A program made the translations under genes and the position numbers. From the NCBI GenBank assembly GCA_016704445.1, contig JADJAE010000035.1:1-64000 (forward strand): a stretch of 64,000 nucleotides of DNA, in the 5' to 3' direction. Origin of the DNA: Deltaproteobacteria bacterium (GTDB lineage Bacteria; Myxococcota_A; Polyangia; Polyangiales; Ga0077539). Position 1 is the first letter of the stretch. Each line of letters begins with the position of its first letter. The notes beneath the pieces were generated by a model that saw nothing but the letters and a program-made list of their open reading frames with translations, did not search any database and was not told the origin of the DNA. Below, piece after piece: positions 36,853 through 46,103 of the stretch.

Positions 36853-36857
36853 GCCCC

Positions 36858-38945
36858 TCAGTCGAACCACACCCTGGGCCGCACGCCCAGGGGAACCCCG
36901 TCGATCCTCACCTCGACCGCCGCGCTGCTCCCTCGTAGCCCGGTGACCCTCGCGGTGTAGCCCTCCCCGCGGCGCTCACCCTCACCGAGGCCCCCAGGTG
37001 CGGCCACGTCGTCGCCGTCACCGTCGCCCCTCGGCGCACTTGCCCCGCGGCGTCGCGAGGGGTCACGGTGATCGTCGCCTCGGCGCCAAAGCCCGTGACG
37101 TGACGGCCGGGCGGATCGACCCTCAGCACCTCGGGCTCGGTGAGCGTGCGCGTCTCGCCCGCCGAGAGGTCGGCGACCTCCTGCACGACCCCCGAGGGCC
37201 AGGTGATCCGAGCTCGCGCCGTCGTCGCCGCCCCGAGGCCCACGAACACCGTCGGAGCCGTGAGCACCAGCGGCCCCGCCGGAGCGCCCACCACGAAGTA
37301 CTGCGGCGCCGCGGCGCCGGCGGGCCAGAGCTCGACCCGCGCTCCCACCCCGAGGTGGTTGCTCGACGTGCCGCGGAGCCGTAGCGCCAGGGCCCGCCCC
37401 GCGCCGCGCAGCCCGTTGCGGTAGATGCGCGGCAGCTCGCCGAGGCCGCCCACCACCACGTCGGCCGCCGCGTCGCCGTCGAGGTCGCCGACGCTCAGGG
37501 TGCGCCACTGCCCCGGGCGACCCATGCCCAGCGCGTCGCGGGCGAGCGTGAAGCCGCCGTGGCCATCGTTGAACCAGGCCGTCACGTGGTGAGGACCACG
37601 CGACGAAGAGGGAGCGCTGGGATCGAGGCCGTTGGCCACGACGAGGTCCTGGCTGCCGTCGCGGTCGAGGTCGACGAAGCCGACGCCCCAGGGGATCTCG
37701 TAGGGCGATCCCTCGGGCAGCCGGCGACGGTCGGAGAGACCCGCGGCAGCGGTCAGGTCGCGCATCGGCCACGAGGCCGTGCCCGCCAGCAGCGCGAGGC
37801 GCGGCTCGAGGCAGAGCACGAGGTCTTGCAGGCCGTCGTTGTCGACATCGGCGGAGGCCGCGCCCATCGGCGACCACGCGGCGATCGAGGCCATCGGGTC
37901 GGGCGCCTCGCGACCCTCGAGGGCGGCGTTGCCCGGCGGAAAGGGATCGAAGGCGCTCCAGCGCGGATAGCCAGACGGGCTCCTCGCGGACTGCCGGAAG
38001 AAGACCTGGGCGAAGGCGTCGCGGCGGTTCCAGGCGACCGCCAGGAGCACGCGCTCTCCGTTGCCGGCCCTCGTCACATGCGCCGCGATGCCTGCCATGC
38101 GAGGCGGCTGCGGGAGGAGTTCGTTGCGCGCCTCGAAGCTGCGCGCACCCGTGCGCAGCATCGGAACCAGCGACGCGCACTCCTCGCAGCAGGTCGGCGC
38201 CACCACCCCAGGGACGCAGTCGTCGTGCACCGCCAGCACGTCGAGCCAGCCGTCGTCGTCGAGGTCGTCGAGGGCGTAGGCCCCCCAGCCCACGTGGTTC
38301 GGCATCCTCGGCTCCAGCGGGCGCGGGGCCGCGAAGCCGCCGCGGCCGTCTCCCCAGGCGACGGTGCGAGCGCGCTCGGTGCCCACGAGATCGACCGCGC
38401 CGTCACCGTCGAGATCGACCGCGCCCACCACGGTCCAGCCCGCCGGGGCGGCGATCTCCGTATGGGGGCGCAGGGTGCCCGTCGCCGCGTCGAAGCGCCA
38501 CACGCTGGCGCTGCGAGGGGCCGCGCCCACCGCGGGCACCGGCGACACCGCCAGCAGCACCTCCCGCGCGGCCATCGCCGTCGAGGTCGGCGATGCTGCC
38601 CAGCGTGACCTCCGGGCCGGTCGGGCTGTCGAGCCCCGCCACCGCGAAGGGCGCCGCGGCCGCCACCTCGGCCGAGAGGTCGGCGAAGCTGCCCGAGAGA
38701 GGCTCCTCCGGTGGGGGGACCGCCGCGTCCGTCGCGTCTGGCGCCTGCACCGCCGCGTCCGTCGCGTCTGTCGCATGCAACGCCGCGTCCGTCACGTCCG
38801 TCGCATGCACCGCCGCGTCTGGCGTCTGCGCCGTCGGGTCCGTGGCCTGGAACACCGGGGGCCGTGACTCCTCGTCCACACAGCCGACGCCGCCCGCGAT
38901 GGCGATGGAGAGAGCGATCCACCCATTGCGCTCAAGATGCCGCAC
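36858..38945 (-). pseudogene. FG-GAP/ASPIC-UnbV lipoprotein with two compensating frameshifts
   Basis: The reading starts at 38945 with a lipobox (AGGVGC), a long D/A/T/H-rich tether, and begins FG-GAP repeats; it shifts frame near 38575 (after SIADLDGDG), continues through FG-GAP/VCBS units (DLDGDGAVDLVG, DLDDDGWLDVLAV, DVDNDGLQDLVLC, DLDRDGSQDLVVANG) and the ASPIC/UnbV domain (NHLGVGARVELW, ITWPSGVVQEVADLSAGETRTL). It then shifts back near 36970, ending PRVWFD at 36858. The second shift sits in a GGGG run that one extra G would repair. Overall length is a multiple of three (about 695 codons). Probably functional in life, with consensus errors here. FG-GAP repeats bind calcium; the protein is likely surface-displayed. 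Confidence 0.72.
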
Positions 38946-38988
38946 ATCAATGCGGTATCACGACCACACCTGGGTTGTCGCGCCGGGA

Positions 38989-39714
38989 TCAGCGTCGCGC
39001 GGTCTGCGCCCCGAAGGCGTAGCGAACGCCCGCGGACGGGGCGATGAGCAGCGAGTCGGCGGACGCGCTGTACCCGGCGAGGATCAACACATCGAGGGCC
39101 ACGTCGAGGCGCTCGGTGGCGTGGAGCACGAAGCCTCCGTCGAGCCCGAGGTAGCCCGTCGCCAGGAAGCGTCGGTCGCCGTCGGCGCTGCGCGTCGCTC
39201 CGTCGGGCGTCGCGCTGGGGACGCTGAGCGCCATGACCCCGCCCACGTAGGGCTCGAAGAACCCGTCGAACCAGCGACGTGAGAACCTCACCCCCGCGTC
39301 GAGGGTGCTGTACGAGAGGTTGTTGTTGGTCGCGCCGAGGCCTACGCCGAGGGTCATCGCCACGTGCTCCGAGGCGTTGGGGTTCACCTGCACGTGCAGC
39401 CGCCCTGCGTAGAGCTGCCGCGGAGCCACCGGCGTGTCGCCCGGGTCGACGACCGACCCGGCGATGCCCTCGACGCCGATGGCCGTCGTGTTCGAGAGGC
39501 GGTGGGCGATGCGGGCGCCGCCGCCCAGGGAGCCGCTGACGAAGACGCCCCCCGCGCCCGCCCCGAAGGCCGTGACGGAGGTGCTTCCCACGGGCCCCTG
39601 CGACGCGCCCTCGAGGGCCATCGCGGACGGTGGCGGCGAGAGCGTCGCGCACCCCGCGAGGGGCGCGAGAGCGAGCAGGAGCGAGGGGGCGAGGCGTCGC
39701 TTCGAGGTGTTCAT
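38989..39714 (-). CDS. Outer-membrane barrel-like lipoprotein
   Basis: A 241-residue protein. Signal LLLALAPLAGC, lipobox Cys near residue 19. The mature part alternates Gly-rich amphipathic strands (FGAGAGGVFVSGSLGGGARIAHRL, GRLHVQVNPNASEHVAMTLGVGLGA, GFFEPYVGGVMAL, GYLGLDGGFVLHATERLDVALDVLIL, GVRYAFG), typical of small OmpA-like or OmpW-like barrels. A barrel that also carries a lipid is unusual, so the lipobox may not be processed. ATG 39714 chosen because the signal begins there. Confidence 0.65.
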   Translation of the reverse strand: MNTSKRRLAPSLLLALAPLAGCATLSPPPSAMALEGASQGPVGSTSVTAFGAGAGGVFVSGSLGGGARIAHRLSNTTAIGVEGIAGSVVDPGDTPVAPRQLYAGRLHVQVNPNASEHVAMTLGVGLGATNNNLSYSTLDAGVRFSRRWFDGFFEPYVGGVMALSVPSATPDGATRSADGDRRFLATGYLGLDGGFVLHATERLDVALDVLILAGYSASADSLLIAPSAGVRYAFGAQTARR

Positions 39715-39868
39715 GACGTCGGCCCGTCGCAACGCATGTGCCGCGCGCGATGCTCTGAAAGGGCCGTAGATGCAGGACGATGGTGCGTGGTCGATGCGGT
39801 GGCCGGATGGCGCGTGCGAGAGCCAGCGTCGCGCGCCTCGCGGTGCGAAGCCGCCGTGACGGCGCTGT

Positions 39869-40456
39869 CTAGAGGGCGAGGGCGCGGAAGTAGAGCACCG
39901 TCGCGACCTTCGCATCGAAGGAGCGGGGGAGCGACGCGGCGGCAGGCACGCGGATGCCCACCTTGAAGCTCCCCTGGATCAGGTCGCTGTTGATGGGCGC
40001 GAGGGTGTCGCGCGTGGCGGTGATGACCACCTCGACGGGGCCTGCGCCGGTGGGCTGCGCGACGGTGCCGATGTTGACCGTGGAGCTGGAGCTCGACAGG
40101 TAGACGGTGAGCGGCCCGCCCAGAATCTGCTCGAAGGCCGTCACGCCGGTGCTGTCGCGGCCGAGGGTGAGCGTCACGCGATCGACCACCACCGCCGCAG
40201 GCGGCCGCCCCAGCGTCGCCCTCGCCTGGGAGAGGAACATCCCGTACGGGTTGCCCGACTCGGTCGAGATGTTCTTGTCGGCGTCGAAGGCGTTGTTGCG
40301 CACCTCGCCGTCCTTGAACTTGTCGATGTTGATCGAGACGGGACCCGAGTAGTTCACCGTGTTCGCGGGGTTCGCGGGGTCTTCGCCGCCGCAGCCCGAG
40401 GCCATCGCCAACACCAGCATCGCCATCGATGCCCGACCGATCTTCCAGTTATTCAT
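39869..40456 (-). CDS. Lipoprotein of unknown function
   Basis: A 195-residue protein with signal VLAMASGC (Cys near residue 22) and an Asn/Pro-rich tether. The mature domain is beta-rich (NYSGPVSINIDKFKDGEV, VVVDRVTLTLGRDSTG, GPLTVYLSSSSSTVNIG, GPVEVVITATRDTL, GSFKVGIRVPA) and resembles an Ig/jelly-roll sandwich. I do not recognise the family. Ribosome site GGAGGAACGAAAGT precedes ATG 40456. Codon use is slightly less GC-biased near the start. Confidence 0.65.
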   Translation of the reverse strand: MNNWKIGRASMAMLVLAMASGCGGEDPANPANTVNYSGPVSINIDKFKDGEVRNNAFDADKNISTESGNPYGMFLSQARATLGRPPAAVVVDRVTLTLGRDSTGVTAFEQILGGPLTVYLSSSSSTVNIGTVAQPTGAGPVEVVITATRDTLAPINSDLIQGSFKVGIRVPAAASLPRSFDAKVATVLYFRALAL

Positions 40457-40738
40457 ACTTTCGTTCCTCCAAGGGAGCGCATCGCGCTTGTCCGTTCAAG
40501 GCAGTGATGACGCTCAAGCTGACACGCCACACGGGGTGGAGGGGAGGTGTATTCAGATCAGTGCTGAAAACAGGTCGCACGATTGCCCACATGAGCCCTG
40601 TGTGTTCTGTGCACAACCCTCTTCACTTTAATGAACATGGCCGGGAGTGTCTCCAATGGACACCATGCGCTCTCGCAACCATCGCGGCGCACGCGGGCGG
40701 CTATTTCCGCCGTACGGCTGGGCTATGCTGCCGCTGCG
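40457..40738. promoter_or_regulatory. Comparatively AT-rich divergent promoter region
   Basis: This 282-bp gap is visibly lower in GC than its surroundings, with stretches such as attcagatcagtgctgaaaa and cttcactttaatgaac. It lies between the lipoprotein at 40456 (leftward) and the membrane protein at 40739 (rightward). An imperfect inverted repeat, GTGTC - tccaatg - GACAC, lies at 40647-40663, a possible operator. It contains no gene I can support. Confidence 0.4.
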
Positions 40739-41375
40739 ATGCAGACCCCGTGGCTCTCCTGGCTCCCCTGGCTCCTGGTCGCGGCGGGCGCGGCGCTGGG
40801 CGCTCCCTACCTGCTGCGGGTGCTCCGGGCGAGCCTCAACGCCGAGGCCTTCACCGCGGTGGTCCGCAAGCTCCTCGACGCGCGCAACGCCGACCGCGCC
40901 GTGAAGCTGACCCGCGCCGCGAGCGACTCGCCGCTCGCCGCAGCCACGCGCGCCGCGATTCTCGCCTGCGGCCAGGGCGTCGCCCAGACCGACGCCTCCG
41001 CGGACTATCGGAGCGCCGGGGACCTCTCTCCCGAGCGGGTGCTCGCCCCGGTGCGCGCCCGCTACGACGAGGCCTTCGAGGCGCAGGCGGCCCCGGTGCG
41101 CTACGCCCGCTACGCAGCGATCCCCGGCGCGCTGATGCTGGTGGCGGCGCTCTCCTCGGGGACGCCCGCCACCCGACATGCCCCAGGTGGTCGCCGCGGC
41201 GATGGGCCTGGCGATGATCGCGTGGTCGGGGAGGAGCGAGCGAGGGCTCATGGCGTCGCGCGAGGCGAACTTCACGGCGCTCCGTGACGCCTTCGACGCG
41301 CTCATCCGAGACCCCAGGCGGACCACCGGCGGCGCAGGGGTCACCCGGGTGGGGGTGAGCCCCGAAGGGAGCTAG
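40739..41375 (+). pseudogene. Membrane protein (weakly MotA/TolQ/ExbB-like), one frameshift
   Basis: ATG 40739 opens a hydrophobic helix (WLSWLPWLLVAAGAALGAPYL), a cytoplasmic segment with ARNADRAVKLTRAASDSPLAAATRAAIL that resembles the loop of ExbB/TolQ, and a second helix AIPGALMLVAALSSG. Near 41170 the frame breaks; shifting one base gives PPDMPQVVAAAMGLAMIAWSGRSERG and the end MASREANFTALRDAFDAL. Total length 637 bp is one base over a multiple of three, consistent with a single inserted base. The restored protein has about 211 residues. The ExbB resemblance is weak. Confidence 0.5.
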
Positions 41376-42016
41376 GCCGAGGGCCGAGGAGGAGAGGCGA
41401 CGCGCAGCCCTTCGAGCGCGGACTGCACGCGGGCCAGCAGCGTCTCCCGGGTGTCGCCCTCCAGCACCGGAACCGGCACCGCCGCCACCGTCACCGCCGC
41501 GAAGGGGAGCACCATGAGCTGGTCGTCCCAGCGCCCGGGGGTCACGATGGCGCGGTCACAGCGGTAGCCCAGGGCGACGATCGGCGCCCCGGTCGAGAGC
41601 GCGAGGTCGACGCACCCAGGCTTCGCCACGAAGGGCGGCCCGGCGGGTCCGTCGACCGCGAGCTCCACGCTGCCTCCGTCGCGGAGCGCCTCCGCGAGCC
41701 GAGAGAGCGCGGCGCGCCCACCGTCGCCGGAGCTTCCTCGCACCAGCCGCAGCCCCAGGAGCTGGGCCCACCGCGCGATGGGCGCCATGTTGGGAGCGCC
41801 GCTCATCATGAGCCAGCACCCGTGCCGCCCGAGCAGCGGCATCACCAGCGGAAGGTGCTGGTGCCAGTGCACGTAGATCGTCGCCTGCGCGTCGAGGCGT
41901 CCATCGACGCGGACGCGCGAGGTGCCGAGCACGAATCGGCTCCACGCCCAGAGCGAGCCCGCGATGGGCCACGCAAGCGCACTCCAAAGCGATCTCCTCG
42001 CGCCCACGCCGCTCAT
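41372..42016 (-). CDS. DUF374 family lysophospholipid acyltransferase-like protein
   Basis: A 214-residue protein. The DUF374 pattern is clear: TIYVHWHQHLPLVMPLL, WLMMSGAPNMAPIARWAQLLGLRLVRGSS, RAALSRLAEALRDGGSVELAVDGPAGPPFVAKPGCVDLALSTGAPIVALG. DUF374 proteins are related to LpxL-type acyltransferases; the usual HxxxxD is represented by H-WHQH. A single N-terminal helix (ALAWPIAGSLWAW) may anchor it to the inner membrane. Its start overlaps the stop of the cytochrome-propeller gene (ATGA, 42013-42016). Confidence 0.8.
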   Translation of the reverse strand: MSGVGARRSLWSALAWPIAGSLWAWSRFVLGTSRVRVDGRLDAQATIYVHWHQHLPLVMPLLGRHGCWLMMSGAPNMAPIARWAQLLGLRLVRGSSGDGGRAALSRLAEALRDGGSVELAVDGPAGPPFVAKPGCVDLALSTGAPIVALGYRCDRAIVTPGRWDDQLMVLPFAAVTVAAVPVPVLEGDTRETLLARVQSALEGLRVASPPRPSA

Positions 42017-44289
42017 TCCACGGAGAGCAGGAAGGTCTCGAGGTCGGAGAGCTGGGCGGTGGAGAGCCCCGAGGTGCGGCCGTGGCGGTCGTCGCGGTTG
42101 CGCGTCACCAGCACGTCCCGAAGCGTCGCCGCGGAGCCGTTGTGGAGGTACGGGGCCGTCCTCCAGAGGTCACGGAGCGTCGGGGTGTCGAGCCCGGAGA
42201 GGGGGCCGCCGAGGCGCTGACCGCTGCCGGGGCCGAGCGTTCCGACGTCGTGGAGGACGGGCGTCCGGGTGCCTGGAGCGAAGGCGCTGTCGGTGTAGCG
42301 GGGGCCCGCGTGGCAGGTAGCGCAGCGCGTCTCCTCGCTGCGGAAGAGCGCCTCGCCCCTGGCGCGAGAGGCGAGCCAGGCCGCGTCGCCGTCGCGGCGG
42401 AAGGGCGACGGCCCTACGCGCCGGAGGCTCGCCACGTAGGCCGAGAGGGCATCGAGCTCCGAGGAGAGCCCGAGCTTGGAGGCGCCCAGCGGGACGTCAT
42501 GGCCGTCGGCGTGGAAGACCGGGTCGGCCACGAAGCCGAGACCACCCTGCCCCCCGCGGATGTCGTGCTCGAAGTCCTGCACCTCGTCGAAGTTGGCGCT
42601 CCAGTGCATGGGCCCGTGCTCGACGCCGCCTCGCCCGTGGAGGGGGATGGTGTTGCGGAGCCCCTCCCCCCGCTGGGTGAAGTCCCACACCAGGTTGTCG
42701 CCCTCGCCGTCGAGGTGGCAGCTCGCGCACGACAGGTAGGACGTGCGGCTCATGCGCGGGTCGCGGCTCGCGTAGAAGATCCGCTGGCCGAGGGCCACCT
42801 GCGAGGGAAGCGGCTCGGCCGCGACGGTGACGACGTCGGCGAGGGGCGTCGGGGCGCGGGAGAGGTCTCGCACGTCGTAGACGCGCACCGTGCGGGTGGT
42901 GAAGCCCTGCACGAAGAGCCTGGCGCCGTCGGGGCTGAGCGCGAGGCCCCCGGGGGCGCCCCCGACGCTGGGGATGGAGCCCGTGATGTTGAAGCCCTCG
43001 GGGTCGAGCGCGACGACGATCTCGGCGCCCTGGAGCGCCACGAAGAGCCGGTCGCCCTGCGGGGAGAACGCCAGCGCCGAGGCGTAGTCGAGGTCGTCGA
43101 AGGAGTAGCGCGCGGCCTCGGAGGGCGCGGCGCCTGCGGCCCCGGGAGAGACGACGGAGAGCACCGCGCGGGCGGTGGTCTGAGAAGAGAGCATCTCCCT
43201 CGTGCGAAACATCCCCGTCACGTTGTTGGCCTTGAGCGCCGGGACGACGGCGTCGCGCCCTGCGGGCCCGAAGGCGAGCGCACCGAGGAAGCTCGGGACG
43301 CCGCTGTTGTCGGTGTCGCTGTCGAGGTCCTCCTGCACCTGGAGGAGGCCGACGCCGACCCGCCGCGGCGAGCTCGGGTCGCTCGCGTCGACCTGCACCA
43401 CGCGGGCTCCTTCGGCGTCGCCTCGCCAGCGCGCGACGAGGGCCGTGCCCGCCGCGTTGACGGTGATCCCTCGGGCGTCGAAGCCCACGTCGACGGAGCC
43501 CGTGACGGACCCGGTGGTGGCGTCGACGACGACCATCCGACCGGCGTCCTGGAGCGTCACGAAGAACCTCCCGCCGCGAGGATCGGCCGCGACCCCGTAG
43601 GGTCTCGCGCCGGCCCCGAGGGCGACGGCCACCCGGCGCGATCGGCCCGCGGCGTCGAGGAGCCAGAGCGCGCCGTCGTCCTGGCAGGCGACGGCGACGG
43701 TGGGACCTGAGACCGCGAGGGTGCGCGGGTGGTCGCACACGGGCACCTCGGCGAGGCGCGTCGTGGGCTCGTCGGAGAGCACGGTCACGCTGTCGGCGTC
43801 GGGGTTCACGACCCAGACCTCGCGGCGCACGGGGTCGTACGCGATGGTGCTCGACGCGGTAGGCCGTGGGGTCGTCGGCCGGGCCACCACGCGGAGGGGC
43901 GCGGACACCTCGACGCGCATGCCGCGGGACTCGACGGTGACGAAGGCGCGGAAGGCGCCGAGGTCGCTCCAGCGGCGGCAGGCGCGCCCGGTGCTGGCGC
44001 GGACGCCGTCGGGCTCGAGGATCCATGAGAAGCGGGCGTCGGGGCCGCCGTTGTGGGCGACGGTGAGGCAGGTCTCCTCGCCCTGGTAGACGAAGCCCGC
44101 CCCCTCGATGCGCGCGCTCAGCGGCCCGGTGGGGGTGACGTCCGAGGCAGCGTCCAGCGTGGGCGCGTCGAGGGCGACGTCGGTGAGCCCGGCGTCGACG
44201 GGAGGAGCGGCGGCGGGAGACGCCTCGCAGCCGAGCGCGAGGGCGGCGAGCAGGGGGAGGAGCGCGGCGCGGCTCACGGGGTGGTGCAC
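42013..44289 (-). CDS. Beta-propeller/MauG-type di-heme peroxidase fusion lipoprotein
   Basis: A 758-residue protein. Signal LLAALALGC, then a D/A-rich tether. Residues about 65-120 resemble an Ig-like strand set; about 130-490 form YncE-like propeller repeats (STIAYDPVRREVWVVNPDADSVTVLS, PYGVAADPRGGRFFVTLQ, GGLALSPDGARLFVQGFTTRTVRVYDV). The C-terminal 260 residues match the cytochrome c peroxidase/MauG family with heme sites CASCH near 524 and CATCH near 658, plus APYLHNGSAATLRDVL. It likely oxidises or binds a substrate at the outer membrane. The start lies 16 bp inside the preceding LVIVD gene. Confidence 0.85.
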   Translation of the reverse strand: MHHPVSRAALLPLLAALALGCEASPAAAPPVDAGLTDVALDAPTLDAASDVTPTGPLSARIEGAGFVYQGEETCLTVAHNGGPDARFSWILEPDGVRASTGRACRRWSDLGAFRAFVTVESRGMRVEVSAPLRVVARPTTPRPTASSTIAYDPVRREVWVVNPDADSVTVLSDEPTTRLAEVPVCDHPRTLAVSGPTVAVACQDDGALWLLDAAGRSRRVAVALGAGARPYGVAADPRGGRFFVTLQDAGRMVVVDATTGSVTGSVDVGFDARGITVNAAGTALVARWRGDAEGARVVQVDASDPSSPRRVGVGLLQVQEDLDSDTDNSGVPSFLGALAFGPAGRDAVVPALKANNVTGMFRTREMLSSQTTARAVLSVVSPGAAGAAPSEAARYSFDDLDYASALAFSPQGDRLFVALQGAEIVVALDPEGFNITGSIPSVGGAPGGLALSPDGARLFVQGFTTRTVRVYDVRDLSRAPTPLADVVTVAAEPLPSQVALGQRIFYASRDPRMSRTSYLSCASCHLDGEGDNLVWDFTQRGEGLRNTIPLHGRGGVEHGPMHWSANFDEVQDFEHDIRGGQGGLGFVADPVFHADGHDVPLGASKLGLSSELDALSAYVASLRRVGPSPFRRDGDAAWLASRARGEALFRSEETRCATCHAGPRYTDSAFAPGTRTPVLHDVGTLGPGSGQRLGGPLSGLDTPTLRDLWRTAPYLHNGSAATLRDVLVTRNRDDRHGRTSGLSTAQLSDLETFLLSVE

Positions 44290-45980
44290 GCGACGGTGCG
44301 GAAGGTCGAGCGGAAGGGCGCGGTGACGGCGTTGCCCGAGTAGTCACGGACCCCTCCGGCGGGGACCAGCACCTCGTAGAGCGTGTCGGGCTTCAGCGGG
44401 CGCGCGGGCCAGAAGTTCACGACGCCCTCCTGACCCGAGTAGTGGCCCTCGACGGGGGCGACGGCGCCCACCTCTCGGACGACGAGCGAGCCTCGCCACA
44501 CGGTGCCGAGCTCGACGAACTCGTTGAAGGTGAGGCCCACGCGCGTCGAGAGCGGCTGCGCCGTCGCGTTGTCGCGCGGCACCACCATGTTGACCCGGGG
44601 GGCGCTGCGGTCGGGCTCGGCGCGAAACGGAAACACCCCGGTGGCCTGGTGGGGGACGGCGTCGTCGTCGACGGAGACCACGGCCACGTTGCCGATGGGA
44701 GAGATGGTGTCGAGGTCGCCGGTGAAGTTGAAGGTGGTGACGGGCGTCGCGACGCGAGGGTTGGACACGTCGAAGGCCATCCCCAGGTTGCTCAGCCCGA
44801 CGAAGGCGACGTCCTCCTTGAGGAAGACGTAGCCGCCGTTGGCCCTCCCCGGGTGCAGGTAGCTGAAGAGGAAGCGGGGCGAGCTCGGGTCGGTGATGTC
44901 GTAGCTGATGAGCCCGCCACCCAGCACGTGGCGCGCGTAGAACATCCGGTTGCCGCTGACGTGCCCGAAGTACCCGAGCTGGACCCGTCGACTGGGGGCC
45001 TCCTCGCCCGCGTCGCGGATGAGGAAGCTCCCGCCGGGGATGGGCCGCGGGTTCGCCGGGTCTCCGATGTCCAGCAGGGTGGTGCGCGAGCCCTCGCTGG
45101 AGATCATCACCAGCATGTTGCCGATGGCGTGCACGCCGCCGACGCTCATGGAGGGGTCGGGGGCGTACTGCCTCACCAGCGTGGGGTTGCTCGGGTCGCT
45201 CGCGTCGACGATGAAGAGCCCGTTGTCGGTCGCCCCGACGTAGACGTAGGGCGCCTGCCAGAAGGTGCTCATCACCACGCGGCGGTAGGAGTCCGGGTAG
45301 ACGACGCCGGGGAGCACGAGCTCGCGCACCATGCGCACGCGGCGGAGGTCGGAGACGTCCCAGAACTCCAGACCCGAGAGCGAGGCGGTGACCATCCAGC
45401 GGCCGCCGATGGGGGAGAAGCCGGCGGTGTGCGACTCGCGCATCCGGGCGTCGGTGGTGGTCGACACGGAGACCGGGTGGCAGGCGTCGGAGAAGTCCCA
45501 GACGGAGACGCCGCCGCCGCCCGACTCGTGGGCCCACGGCATCACGAGGTAGCCGTCGTACATGAGCACGGTGTTGTGGTGGTCGCGGTCCGTGGGCCCG
45601 CCGTCGAGGAAGGCGCAGGGCGCCGTGAAGGACTCGGTGGTGAAGGCGCGAGAAGGTCCGCCGGGGCCGCGCAGCGGGGGGTACGCGCCGGGGTCCGGGA
45701 GGCCCGCGTCGGAGGCGGGGAGCGCGGGGCCCGCGTCGGAGAGAAGGTGGCAGCCGGTCGGCGGGGCTGGGAGGTCGGCGGGGACGGAGACGTCGTCGTC
45801 GAGCTCGACGTCGGGGGAGGACTTCAGCTCGTCACCGAGGTCCTCGGCGGCGTCGGCCGCGACGTCGAGGGAGCGATCGAGGGCCGCGTCGGCGGGCGGT
45901 AGAGCGGTGGGGCTCGACTCGCACGCGGCGAGCAGGAGCGAGAGGGAGGTGACGATCCAACGGTTGTTCAGGGCGCCCAC
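44274..45980 (-). CDS. LVIVD-repeat lipoprotein with C-terminal Big_5-like domain
   Basis: About 568 residues. GTG 45980 is the only reasonable start before the signal peptide (TSLSLLLAAC). A long acidic D/A tether follows. The LVIVD propeller repeats are clear: LEFWDVSDLRR, LFIVDASDPSNPTLV, TLLDIGDPANPRPI, LISYDITDPSSPRFL, MAFDVSNPRVATPV. The C-terminal 100 residues (APRVNMVVPRDNATAQPLSTRVGLTFNEFVELGTV) match the Big_5/SbsA Ig-like domain. LVIVD proteins are usually surface or secreted; function unclear. First gene of a three-gene operon with the MauG-type fusion and DUF374. Confidence 0.78.
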   Translation of the reverse strand: MGALNNRWIVTSLSLLLAACESSPTALPPADAALDRSLDVAADAAEDLGDELKSSPDVELDDDVSVPADLPAPPTGCHLLSDAGPALPASDAGLPDPGAYPPLRGPGGPSRAFTTESFTAPCAFLDGGPTDRDHHNTVLMYDGYLVMPWAHESGGGGVSVWDFSDACHPVSVSTTTDARMRESHTAGFSPIGGRWMVTASLSGLEFWDVSDLRRVRMVRELVLPGVVYPDSYRRVVMSTFWQAPYVYVGATDNGLFIVDASDPSNPTLVRQYAPDPSMSVGGVHAIGNMLVMISSEGSRTTLLDIGDPANPRPIPGGSFLIRDAGEEAPSRRVQLGYFGHVSGNRMFYARHVLGGGLISYDITDPSSPRFLFSYLHPGRANGGYVFLKEDVAFVGLSNLGMAFDVSNPRVATPVTTFNFTGDLDTISPIGNVAVVSVDDDAVPHQATGVFPFRAEPDRSAPRVNMVVPRDNATAQPLSTRVGLTFNEFVELGTVWRGSLVVREVGAVAPVEGHYSGQEGVVNFWPARPLKPDTLYEVLVPAGGVRDYSGNAVTAPFRSTFRTVACTTP

Positions 45981-46103
45981 GAGAGGTGGCGCATTGTCCA
46001 CGCCGAGGCGACGGAGGCGCAACCCGGGGTGCGCGGCGGCTTCGCGGCCCTTCAGGCCAGAGAGCCTATCGGCCCCTCCTCGAACTCCGTACCCTCGCGG
46101 CGC

